From Betaproteobacteria bacterium (GTDB taxonomy: Bacteria > Pseudomonadota > Gammaproteobacteria > Burkholderiales > Casimicrobiaceae), in the NCBI GenBank assembly GCA_016716425.1, contig JADJWJ010000008.1:124001-188000 (forward strand): DNA of 64,000 nt. The letters run 5' to 3'. Shown piece by piece: positions 16,584 to 24,233 of this stretch. Position 1 is the first letter of the stretch. Every line of letters starts with the position of its first letter. Under the pieces are notes generated by a model that was given only the letters and a program-made list of their open reading frames with translations, was not told the DNA's origin and made no database searches. Made by a program: the position numbers and the translations under genes.

Positions 16584-17210
16584 CTACGCAGCAGGACGGC
16601 GCGCCACGAGGTCGACCAGCGCCGACATCCCGCGGTGGCCGCGGCCTTCGCGGACCTCCGCGTCGTACGCGTCGAGCAGCAGGACGTCCCAATCCGCGAA
16701 CTCGTGCGCCAGCCACTCGCGCGTGTACATGTGCTCGCGCCGCGGTGGCCCGCCGGTGCCGTAGTCGACCTGCTCGGGCCGGTAGCCTTCGAGCAGCAGC
16801 AGGCCGCCCGGCTTCATCGCCGCGCGCAAGCCGGCGAATACGGCCCCGCGCTCTTCGGGCGGCACGAACTGGATGAACACGACGACCACGGCGTCGTACT
16901 GCGCGGCGGTCCACGGCCAGTCGTAGACGTCGCCGATCCGGTGATCGACCGCCACGTTGCGCGCGGCCGCGAGGCGCTTCGCCTTCGCGACCGCGTTCGG
17001 CGCGAAGTCGAACGCGGTGACCGCGTGCCCCTGCTGCGCGAGCCAAACGCTGTTGCGGCCCTCGCCGTCGGCCACGCACAGCACCGTCGCGCCACGCGGC
17101 AACCGGGGGGCCTCGCGCTGCACGAAGTCGTTCGGCTCTTCGCCGAATAGGTAGTCGTCGCCGGCGAAGCGGGCGTTCCACGTCTCGAGCGGGTTGGCGA
17201 AGCCGGGCAT
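16584..17210 (-). CDS. SAM-dependent class I methyltransferase (TehB-like)
   Basis: The 208-residue protein has the class I methyltransferase core: motif I ATVLCVADGEGRNSVWLAQQG (residues about 41-61, SAM-binding Gly-rich loop), acidic FDFAPNAVAKAKRLA (motif II), DVYDWPWTAAQYDAVVVVF, and LKPGG-type loop MKPGGLLLLEGY. The N-terminus FANPLETWNARFAGDDYLFGEEPNDF is common in TehB/thiopurine-methyltransferase-like proteins. It should methylate a small molecule in the cytoplasm; the substrate is unknown. It is convergent with the cyclase gene and ends eleven bases from it. Confidence 0.83.
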   Translation of the reverse strand: MPGFANPLETWNARFAGDDYLFGEEPNDFVQREAPRLPRGATVLCVADGEGRNSVWLAQQGHAVTAFDFAPNAVAKAKRLAAARNVAVDHRIGDVYDWPWTAAQYDAVVVVFIQFVPPEERGAVFAGLRAAMKPGGLLLLEGYRPEQVDYGTGGPPRREHMYTREWLAHEFADWDVLLLDAYDAEVREGRGHRGMSALVDLVARRPAA

Positions 17211-17359
17211 GGGCGGCGGGCGAGAACGATGCGAAGCGCGCAGCGTACCTCGGGCACGCACACGCACGCCTGCCGCGCTTGACCGCCGCGTCGACGCCGA
17301 CGGCGCGCAGCGCTCGACCGCGGGCGGCGCCCGGCCGCGCGCCCGCGTACCGGCGTTGC

Positions 17360-17746
17360 TCAACAGCCGTAGGGGCCCGGCACGTACGCGCTCTGGTCCG
17401 CGGCGTCGGCGTCGACTGCACCGTCGATGCGGGCCACCAGCTGCGCCGCTTCGGCGCTCCCGCCGGCCGCCGCCTGCGCGAGGTATGCCCGCGCGCGCGG
17501 CAGGTCGCGCGTCACGGCGTCGCCCCTGGGCGTCCTGCCGGTGTAGAGGATGCGCCCCGCCACCTCGGCGGCACGGGCGTCGCCGCGGGCCGCAAGGCGC
17601 TCCAGTTCCGGCAGCGACCCCGCTGCCGCCGCCACGGCAACCGCATCGGGCGCGGGCGCTGCGGTCTGTGCGCCAACCGGCGCGGCAATCGCGAGACCCG
17701 ACAGCAACGACGCCACCACCAGCAACCTGCTCCTCATCCTCATCAT
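17360..17746 (-). CDS. Small secreted protein with Sel1/TPR-like repeat
   Basis: The start at 17746 (MMRMRSR) has GGGAG three to eight bases upstream. A Sec signal peptide (residues 1-23, LLVVASLLSGLAIAAPVGAQ) precedes a 105-residue mature part. It contains LERLAARGDARAAEVAGRIL and DLPRARAYLAQAAAGGSAEA, which fit a Sel1-like helical repeat pair. The ending is DQSAYVPGPYGC with one Cys. Such small repeat proteins mediate protein contacts in the periplasm; the partner is unknown. Confidence 0.65.
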   Translation of the reverse strand: MMRMRSRLLVVASLLSGLAIAAPVGAQTAAPAPDAVAVAAAAGSLPELERLAARGDARAAEVAGRILYTGRTPRGDAVTRDLPRARAYLAQAAAGGSAEAAQLVARIDGAVDADAADQSAYVPGPYGC

Positions 17747-17854
17747 GGGCTCCCTTCGAGAGTGACGGTCCATTCGGGACGGCGCGCAGGGCACCGCCGG
17801 TGCATGTGCCGGACGGGCGAACTCGCCCGGCGCGGCGCAACCCTTGTAGCGGAG

Positions 17855-17876
17855 CGACCGTTAACCGACCGTTAAC
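17855..17876. promoter_or_regulatory. Two tandem copies of CGACCGTTAAC
   Basis: The eleven-base word CGACCGTTAAC occurs twice in immediate succession (17855-17865, 17866-17876) in the divergent gap between the secreted-protein gene and the SARP-like regulator. The eleven-base period places both copies on the same DNA face. SARP-type activators typically bind tandem heptamer repeats at 11-bp spacing, so this may be an autoregulatory site; that link is inference. Confidence 0.55.
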
Positions 17877-17935
17877 ATCCCTTCGAAATTAGGGGACAAT
17901 CCGGAACGCGATTACGTCCTGGGCGAGCGTCGGAC

Positions 17936-20782
17936 ATGGTGCTGCGGCTGCTGGGTCCTCTGCGCTGGGAAGCCGCCGGGCAGCCGGCGCGCAGCCTTCC
18001 GTGCGTCCTGCCCACCGCGATCCTGCTCGTGCTTGCGCGCAGCGGGCGCGCCGTCACCCGCGACAAGCTCGCCGCGCTGTTCTGGCCGGACCAGCGCGAC
18101 GAACTGGCGCGTCTCAACCTGCGCGTCAACCTGCACAAGGCGCGGCGCCTGCTCGCCGACCTTGCCATCGGCGTGCCCGTCGAAGCCGACCGGCGCAGCG
18201 TTCGCTGGTCGGTACCGGTCGATGCCGACGTCAGCGGCGCACCGGGTGCGACCCCGGCGGACGGCTTTGCGTTGCCGGGATTCGACCAGTTCGAGGACTG
18301 GCTCGGGCAGTGGCGCGCCATGCATCGCGCTGCGGCGCCGGGCGCGGGGCCGGACGTCGGCGCGATCGGCGACGGCGACGGCGGCGGTCCGCCCACTTTT
18401 CACGGGCGCCGGCTGGAGCTCGCGCGGCTGCGCACGGCCACGGCGCGCGCGATCGTCGTCAGCGGCGAGCCGGGCATCGGCAAGACCACGCTGGTGGCAG
18501 CGGCGTTCTCTCCGGCGCACTGGCTGCGCTGCCGCGAGGGTATGGCGCAGGGCTCGTTCGGCGCGGTCGCCGAGCTGCTGGCCGTGCACCCGGCGTGGCT
18601 GGAGGAGCTCGGCGCGTACCGGCTCGACGTCGCGCGCCTGCTGCCGGACATCGCGCCGGACGAACCGCTGCCTCCGCTCGACGCGCTGACCGCGCGCGTG
18701 CGCCTGTTCGAGGCGCTGGCGCGCACGGTCGAGCGCAACGTCGAGCTGCTGGCGGTGGACGACCTGCAGTGGGCCGATGCCGCCACGGTCGAGTGGCTGG
18801 CGATGCTCGCCTATCGCGGCCGCGTGCGCTGGGTCGCGACCGCGCGGCCCGACGAGCTGCCGGCGACGACGCGCACCGTGCTGGCCGCGCTGGACAGCGC
18901 CGGGGTCGCGGCCCGCCTGCCGCTGCACGGACTCGAGCGCCCGGCGCTCGACGCGCTGCTGCATCAGCGACGGCCGGACCTGGCCGGCGCGGGCGCCGGC
19001 CGCGAGCATCGCTGGTTGCGCGCAATGGCCGACTACACGGGCGGCAATCCGTTCTGCGCCATCGAACTCATCGACGCCGTGACCGCGCGCGACGAGCCGC
19101 GGCTGCTCGCGGAGGTTCCCTTGCCCGAACGCGTGGCCGGGATGGTGCGGCGGCGCCGCGACCGGCTCGACGCGACGGCGCGCGCGGTCGTCGACGCCGC
19201 ATCGCTCGCGGTCGGCGTCCCGGCGGTCGCGCAACTCGCGGCCATGGCCGGGCTGGGCCGGGAGGAGACGCTCGCGGCGCTGGAGCGCGCGCAGGCGCAC
19301 GGGCTCGTGCGGGACACCGCGTGCCGGCACGACGTCGTGCGCGAGGCGATCCGCGGCGCCATCGGCGCCGCCCGCGCGGCCGAGATGCATCGCTGCGCCG
19401 CGGTGTATCTGGCGGACGCGGGTGCCGAGCCGGAGCTGGTCGCGCAGCATGCGCGGCAGGCAGGGGATCCGGAACTGGCGTGGCCGTGGGTCCTGCGCGC
19501 CGCGTATCGGCTGAAGCAGCGCGGCGAGCGGGCGGCGACCGTCGCGGCGCTGTGCGAAGTGCGCGACCGGGCCGCAAACCCCGCGCTCGCGCTGCGCGCG
19601 GAGGTGATGCTGGCGCAGGAGCACCTGTTCGACGATCTCGCGGCCGGCCGCGAGGCTCTCGAGAGCACGCTCGCGCGCACGGCCGCGCTTCCGCGCGGCC
19701 GCGAACGGCAGACGATCGAGGCGAACGCGCTCTCGGGCCTCGTCGACAACGCGGTGTTCGGCGGCGACCTGCCGCGTGCCATGGCGCTCGCACGCGCGCT
19801 GCGCCGCCGGCTGCCCGGTCTCGCGCAGGACGTGCTGGTCGAGGCGCACCAGGTGCTGATCGAGGCCACGATGCGCCACGGCGACTTCGACGCCGCCCGC
19901 CGATCCGCGCGGGCTTTGCGCGAAGCCGGCGCCGCGCCGGCCGTCGTCCTGTCGTTCGAGGCGCAGATCCATTGGTTCGCCGGCGACGTGCGCGCCGCGC
20001 GCGCGGCGTTCGAGGACCTGCTGCTGCGCCACGCCGACTACTGCCACGGCCTGACCATCGAGAACGACCTCGCCGTCATGTGCCACGCGCTCGGCGACCT
20101 CGCGGCAGCGGAAGCGATGGCGCGGCGCAGTCTCGCGAGCTGGGCCGGCGTCGCGCACACGGAGGCGCTGTCGTCGCTGGTGCTCGGCACGACGCTCACC
20201 AGCATGGGCCGCTTCGCGGAAGCGCGCGCGGCGCTCGACCGGGCGTACGAGCTCGGGCGCCGGCAGGGGTCGTCCCTGTTCGCCAGCGAAGCGCTCGTGC
20301 GCCGCGCGCGGCTGCACTGGTGCGCCGGCGAGCGCGCGGAGGCGCGCGCGGCGCTGCTCGCCGCGAGCGACGGGATCGGCGAGGTCACCGAGCCGCTGCG
20401 CGCGAGCGGGCTCGCGCTGATGGAGACGTTGACCGCGGTCGACATCGGCGTCGATCCGGCACCGGCCGCGGCGGCGACGCTCGCCCGGATGCGTGCGCGC
20501 AGCCGGCATCCGCTGGTCCACGTGCGCGCGCTGCGTGCGCAGTGCGCGCGCGCCTTACGCGCCGGCGATCGCGCGGCGGCGCTCGTCGCCGCACGCGAAT
20601 TGGCCGAAATCGCCCGGGAAGCCGCGCTGCTCGAGTGGCTATGCGAGGCCTGCGCGCTCGTCGCCGCACTGGCGGCCGGATCCGAGGCTCTGGCCGCGCG
20701 CGCGCGCGCGCAGGCGCTCGCACGGTCGCAGGGCATCGGCTGGCTGTTGCCGCGAGCGGACGGCGGACGCAGCTTCGCCTGA
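17936..20782 (+). CDS. SARP/LAL-like regulator: winged helix-BTAD-like N-terminus, ATPase, TPR region
   Basis: The 948-residue protein begins with a short winged-helix region (LRLLGPLRWEAAG ... RDKLAALFWPDQ, residues about 3-55) and the helices of a BTAD-like domain (LNLRVNLHKARRLLADL). An AAA_16-type ATPase follows with Walker A VSGEPGIGKTTLVAA (about residue 180) and Walker B LLAVDDLQWADAATV (about 275). The C-terminal 500 residues are helical repeats. There is no LuxR helix-turn-helix at the C-terminus, unlike classical LAL regulators. It lies just upstream of hoxF in the same direction, so control of the hydrogenase genes is a reasonable guess. The ATG at 17936 starts exactly at the conserved fold. 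Confidence 0.8.
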   Translation: MVLRLLGPLRWEAAGQPARSLPCVLPTAILLVLARSGRAVTRDKLAALFWPDQRDELARLNLRVNLHKARRLLADLAIGVPVEADRRSVRWSVPVDADVSGAPGATPADGFALPGFDQFEDWLGQWRAMHRAAAPGAGPDVGAIGDGDGGGPPTFHGRRLELARLRTATARAIVVSGEPGIGKTTLVAAAFSPAHWLRCREGMAQGSFGAVAELLAVHPAWLEELGAYRLDVARLLPDIAPDEPLPPLDALTARVRLFEALARTVERNVELLAVDDLQWADAATVEWLAMLAYRGRVRWVATARPDELPATTRTVLAALDSAGVAARLPLHGLERPALDALLHQRRPDLAGAGAGREHRWLRAMADYTGGNPFCAIELIDAVTARDEPRLLAEVPLPERVAGMVRRRRDRLDATARAVVDAASLAVGVPAVAQLAAMAGLGREETLAALERAQAHGLVRDTACRHDVVREAIRGAIGAARAAEMHRCAAVYLADAGAEPELVAQHARQAGDPELAWPWVLRAAYRLKQRGERAATVAALCEVRDRAANPALALRAEVMLAQEHLFDDLAAGREALESTLARTAALPRGRERQTIEANALSGLVDNAVFGGDLPRAMALARALRRRLPGLAQDVLVEAHQVLIEATMRHGDFDAARRSARALREAGAAPAVVLSFEAQIHWFAGDVRAARAAFEDLLLRHADYCHGLTIENDLAVMCHALGDLAAAEAMARRSLASWAGVAHTEALSSLVLGTTLTSMGRFAEARAALDRAYELGRRQGSSLFASEALVRRARLHWCAGERAEARAALLAASDGIGEVTEPLRASGLALMETLTAVDIGVDPAPAAAATLARMRARSRHPLVHVRALRAQCARALRAGDRAAALVAARELAEIAREAALLEWLCEACALVAALAAGSEALAARARAQALARSQGIGWLLPRADGGRSFA

Positions 20783-20860
20783 CCCGTCCCCGCTCGGCGG
20801 GCGGCTGGCGAACGCGCCACGGTGCGCAATGCGCATGGTGGCCACGCACTTCGGCACGGC

Positions 20861-20874
20861 TTGACGTGCGTCAG
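20861..20874. promoter_or_regulatory. CRP/FNR-family dyad TTGAC-N4-GTCAG upstream of hoxF
   Basis: TTGACGTGCGTCAG is an inverted repeat (TTGAC / GTCAG with one mismatch for GTCAA) 37 bases before the hoxF start. FNR, DNR and related oxygen or NO sensors bind TTGAY-N4-RTCAA, so anaerobic control of the hydrogenase is plausible. I cannot place a -10/-35 pair with confidence. Confidence 0.5.
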
Positions 20875-20910
20875 CGTGCCTGTGCCGGCGCGACGCTAGG
20901 ATGGACCGTG

Positions 20911-22821
20911 ATGGTCGATGCCGCGCCGCCTTCTCCGAACGTCGCCCGCCTCGACGCCGTGGTCGCCGCCCACGGCGCCCGCGCGACCGAGCTCGTGCAG
21001 ATCCTGCGCGACGCGCAGGCGCTCGACGGCTGGCTGCCGCCCGCGACGATCACGTACCTCGCGCACCGGCTGCGGTTGCCGCGCGCGCGTGTCGAGGGCG
21101 TGGCGGGCTTCTACGCGTTCCTGCACCTGACGCCCGCCGGCCGCTACCGCGTGCTCTTCTCCGACAACGTGACCGACCGGATGGCCGGCAGCCTCGACCT
21201 GCTCGACCGGCTGTGCACGAGCCTGTGGATCGAGCGCGGCAAGGTGTCCGAGGACGGCCTCGTGTCCGTCGACACGACGTCGTGCACCGGCATGGGCGAC
21301 CAGGCGCCGGCGATCCTCGTCAACGGCCGCGCGATCCCGCGGATGACGCCGGAGCGCGTCGACGCGGTCGCCGAGCTGATCCGCGCGCAGGTGGACCTTT
21401 GCGAGTGGCCCGCCGACCTCTTCGCGGTTGCCGACAACGTCCATCGCCGCGACGTGCTGCTCGACGCCATCGTGGCGCCCGGCGACGCGCTGCGCGCGGC
21501 GATCGCCCGCGGCGCGCGCGAGCCCGAGCGGGCCGGTAGCGCGCGCTCGTGGCGCGAGGGCGTGCCCGCGCTGCCGCAGGGTCCGGCCGCGACGCTCGAG
21601 GAGATCAAGCGCTCGAACCTGCGCGGGCGCGGCGGCGCCGGCTTCACGACCGGGCTCAAGTGGGAGGCGTGTCGCACCGCGCCCGGGACGACACGCTACG
21701 TCGTCTGCAATGCCGACGAGGGCGAGCCCGGCACGTTCAAGGACCGCGTGCTGCTCGCGCGCCACGCCGACCTCGTGCTCGAGGGCATGACCGTCTGCGC
21801 GTACGCGATCGGCGCGACGCAGGGCTTCGTCTACCTGCGCGGCGAGTACGAGTATCTCGCGGCACCTCTGCGGGCGACGATTGCCCGTCGCCGCGCGGCG
21901 AATCTCCTCGGGACGTCGATCCTCGGGCAGCGCGGCTTCGACTTCGACGTCGTGCTGCACCTCGGCGCAGGCGCGTACGTGTGCGGCGAGGAGTCGGCGC
22001 TCATCGAGTCGCTGGAAGGCAAGCGCGGCGTCCCGCGCAACCGGCCGCCGTACCCCGTCACGCACGGCTACCTGCAGCAGCCGACGGTCGTCAACAACGT
22101 CGAGACGTTCTGCGCGGCAGCACTCATCGCCCTGAATGGCGGCGACTGGTACCGGGGCCTGGGCACGCCGCGCTCGACCGGAACCAAGCTCCTGTGCGTC
22201 AGCGGCGACTGCGCGCGGCCGGGCATCTACGAGTATCCGTTCGGCACGACCGTGCGGCAGGTGCTCGCCGACTGCGGCGCCGAGCGCACGCAGGCGGTGC
22301 AGGTCAGCGGGCCGTCGGGCACCTGCATCGGCGCCGCCGAGTTCGGCCGCAAGCTCGCCTTCGAGGACCTGCCGACGGCCGGCGCCTTCATGGTGTTCGA
22401 CGACACGCGCGACATGTTCGAGGTGGCGCGCAATTTCGCGCACTTCTTCGCGCACGAGAGCTGCGGCTTCTGCACGCCCTGCCGCGTCGGCACGACGCTC
22501 CTGCGCAACGTGATGGACAAGATCCACGGGATGCGCGGATCGCAGCACGACGTCGACCGCATCCGGCGCCTCAATCGCCTGCTGCAGGCGTCGTCGCACT
22601 GCGGGCTCGGGCACACCGCGTGCAACCCGCTGCTCGACACGCTGAAGCGCTTCCGTCCCGCCTACGAGCGGCGGCTGCAGTCGCTCGACTTCGAGCCGGC
22701 GTTCGACCTCGACGGCGCGCTCGCGCGGGCGCGAGCGATGACCGGCCGCGACGACGCGAGCGCGCACCTGGCCGAGGTGGACGAAGACGCGTCCGCCGTC
22801 GCCGGGCGCGGTCAGCCATGA
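20911..22821 (+). CDS. hoxF: NAD+-reducing [NiFe] hydrogenase, diaphorase subunit HoxF
   Basis: This 636-residue protein is a NuoE-NuoF fusion, as in HoxF of soluble NAD-linked hydrogenases (about 600 aa). The C-terminal part shows FMN site LRGRGGAGFTTGLKW, NADH-binding GAGAYVCGEESALIESLEGKR, and the 4Fe-4S motif SCGFCTPCRVG with a later HCGLG. It transfers electrons between NAD(H) and the hydrogenase module. The NuoE-like N-terminus has only one of the four expected cluster cysteines in place (SCTGMGDQAP), as I recall for Cupriavidus HoxF, so it probably lacks that 2Fe-2S cluster. The ATG at 20911 has AGGA upstream. It overlaps hoxU by four bases (ATGA). Confidence 0.93.
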   Translation: MVDAAPPSPNVARLDAVVAAHGARATELVQILRDAQALDGWLPPATITYLAHRLRLPRARVEGVAGFYAFLHLTPAGRYRVLFSDNVTDRMAGSLDLLDRLCTSLWIERGKVSEDGLVSVDTTSCTGMGDQAPAILVNGRAIPRMTPERVDAVAELIRAQVDLCEWPADLFAVADNVHRRDVLLDAIVAPGDALRAAIARGAREPERAGSARSWREGVPALPQGPAATLEEIKRSNLRGRGGAGFTTGLKWEACRTAPGTTRYVVCNADEGEPGTFKDRVLLARHADLVLEGMTVCAYAIGATQGFVYLRGEYEYLAAPLRATIARRRAANLLGTSILGQRGFDFDVVLHLGAGAYVCGEESALIESLEGKRGVPRNRPPYPVTHGYLQQPTVVNNVETFCAAALIALNGGDWYRGLGTPRSTGTKLLCVSGDCARPGIYEYPFGTTVRQVLADCGAERTQAVQVSGPSGTCIGAAEFGRKLAFEDLPTAGAFMVFDDTRDMFEVARNFAHFFAHESCGFCTPCRVGTTLLRNVMDKIHGMRGSQHDVDRIRRLNRLLQASSHCGLGHTACNPLLDTLKRFRPAYERRLQSLDFEPAFDLDGALARARAMTGRDDASAHLAEVDEDASAVAGRGQP

Positions 22822-23564
22822 CGGCAAACGGCGCAGCCGACGTGTTCCTGCTCGACGGCGAGCCGATCCCCTTCGCGCCGGGGCAGACGGTGATGCAGGC
22901 GGCGCTCGCCGCCGGCCACTACATCCCGCACCTTTGCTTCCACCACGACTTCAAGCCGCACGGCAGCTGCAAGGTGTGCACGGTGCGCGTCGACGGCGCC
23001 ACCACCGCGTCGTGCACGCTGCCCGCGCAGGCCGGCATGTCCGTCGAGTGCAAGGCCGACGACCTCGAGGAGAACCGGCGCACGCTGGTGCAGATGCTGT
23101 TCGTCGAGGGCAACCACTTCTGCCCGTCGTGCGAGAAGAGCGGCAACTGCCTGCTGCAGGCCGTCGCGTACGACCTGGGCGTTCTCGACGCCGACCTCGA
23201 CTACTTCTTCCCGAGCCGGCCGCTCGACGCGTCGCACCCGGACCTGCTGCTCGACTTCAATCGCTGCATCCTCTGCGAGCTGTGCGTGCGCGCGTCCGCC
23301 GAGGTCGACGGCAAGCACGTGTTCGCGCTGTCCGGCCGCGGCATCGGCAAGCACCTGATCGTCAACGCCGAGTCGGGGCGACTCGTCGACACGACGGTCG
23401 CCGTGACCGACAAGGCGGTCGACGTCTGCCCGGTCGGCGTGATCATCAGGAAGCGCGTCGGCTTCGCCGTGCCCATCGGCCGCCGGCGGTTCGACGCGCG
23501 ACCGGTGTCGGCGCAGGCGCTGGAGGACGCACCGCGGCGGGCGCCGCCGGAGGCCGCGCCATGA
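22818..23564 (+). CDS. hoxU: NAD+-reducing hydrogenase, diaphorase subunit HoxU
   Basis: The 248-residue product matches the N-terminal part of NuoG, as HoxU does (about 234 aa). A 2Fe-2S ferredoxin domain (residues about 10-80) contains CFHHDFKPHGSCKVC and a fourth Cys in TTASC. A His-Cys3 4Fe-4S site follows in HFCPSCEKSGNC (about 97-108). A further 4Fe-4S motif is RCILCELCVR with DVCPVG. It wires HoxF to HoxY. Translation is coupled to hoxF by an ATGA overlap. The C-terminal tail is slightly longer than usual and Arg/Pro-rich. Confidence 0.92.
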   Translation: MTANGAADVFLLDGEPIPFAPGQTVMQAALAAGHYIPHLCFHHDFKPHGSCKVCTVRVDGATTASCTLPAQAGMSVECKADDLEENRRTLVQMLFVEGNHFCPSCEKSGNCLLQAVAYDLGVLDADLDYFFPSRPLDASHPDLLLDFNRCILCELCVRASAEVDGKHVFALSGRGIGKHLIVNAESGRLVDTTVAVTDKAVDVCPVGVIIRKRVGFAVPIGRRRFDARPVSAQALEDAPRRAPPEAAP

Positions 23565-23598
23565 GCCCGAAGGGCCGCCCCGAGGGCCGAGTTGCCCA

Positions 23599-24183
23599 AT
23601 GAGCCGGAGCGCGCAGCGCGAAGGTAGTCCAGTGAACGACGGCGCTCCGCGCAAGCTGCGCATCGCGACGACGTCGCTCGCCGGCTGCTTCGGCTGCCAC
23701 ATGTCGTTCCTCGACATCGACGAGAAGCTCTTCGACCTCCTGCGCCACGTCGAGTTCGACCGCACGCCGCTGACCGACATCAAGCACTGCGGACCGTGCG
23801 ACATCGGCGTCGTCGAGGGCGGCATCTGCAACGCGGAGAACGTGCACGTGCTGCGCGAGTTCCGCCGCAACTGCAAGATCCTGGTCGCGATCGGCGCGTG
23901 CGCGCTGAACGGCGGCCTGCCCGCGCAGCGCAACCACGTGGACCTGGGCGCCTGCCTGCAGGAGGTGTACCTGACCGAGCCCGGGCTCGCCCGCGGCTGC
24001 ATGCCCAACGACCCCGAGCTGCCGCTGCCGCTCGACAAGGTCCACCCGCTGCACGAGGTGGTCAAGGTCGACTACTCGATACCCGGCTGCCCGCCGCCGG
24101 CCGAGGCGATCTGGTCGTTCTTCGCCGACGTGATCGCCGGGCGCACGCCGCACCTGGGCCACGGGCTCATCCACTACGACTGA
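23599..24183 (+). CDS. hoxY: NAD+-reducing hydrogenase, small subunit HoxY
   Basis: The 194-residue protein has the short small-subunit form of group 3d hydrogenases with a single proximal 4Fe-4S cluster: LAGCFGCHMSFLDID (CxxC), CGPCDIGVVEGGIC, GACALNGGLPAQRN and SIPGCPPPAEAIW. It passes electrons from the NiFe site to HoxU. Typical HoxY length is about 200. The ATG at 23599 lies 35 bases after hoxU; a GTG at 23632 is an alternative because the preceding residues are not conserved. It is followed directly by hoxH. Confidence 0.92.
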   Translation: MSRSAQREGSPVNDGAPRKLRIATTSLAGCFGCHMSFLDIDEKLFDLLRHVEFDRTPLTDIKHCGPCDIGVVEGGICNAENVHVLREFRRNCKILVAIGACALNGGLPAQRNHVDLGACLQEVYLTEPGLARGCMPNDPELPLPLDKVHPLHEVVKVDYSIPGCPPPAEAIWSFFADVIAGRTPHLGHGLIHYD

Positions 24184-24233
24184 GGCCGACGTTCGAACTC
24201 GAAACCGCCGCCAACCCCGCCGGCCTGCGCCGC

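Noticed and set aside
18001..20910. A plus-strand frame extending hoxF upstream by almost 1000 codons
   Set aside because: It is an Arg/Ala-rich shadow of the SARP-like regulator, which has Walker motifs in the other frame. HoxF similarity starts only after 20911.
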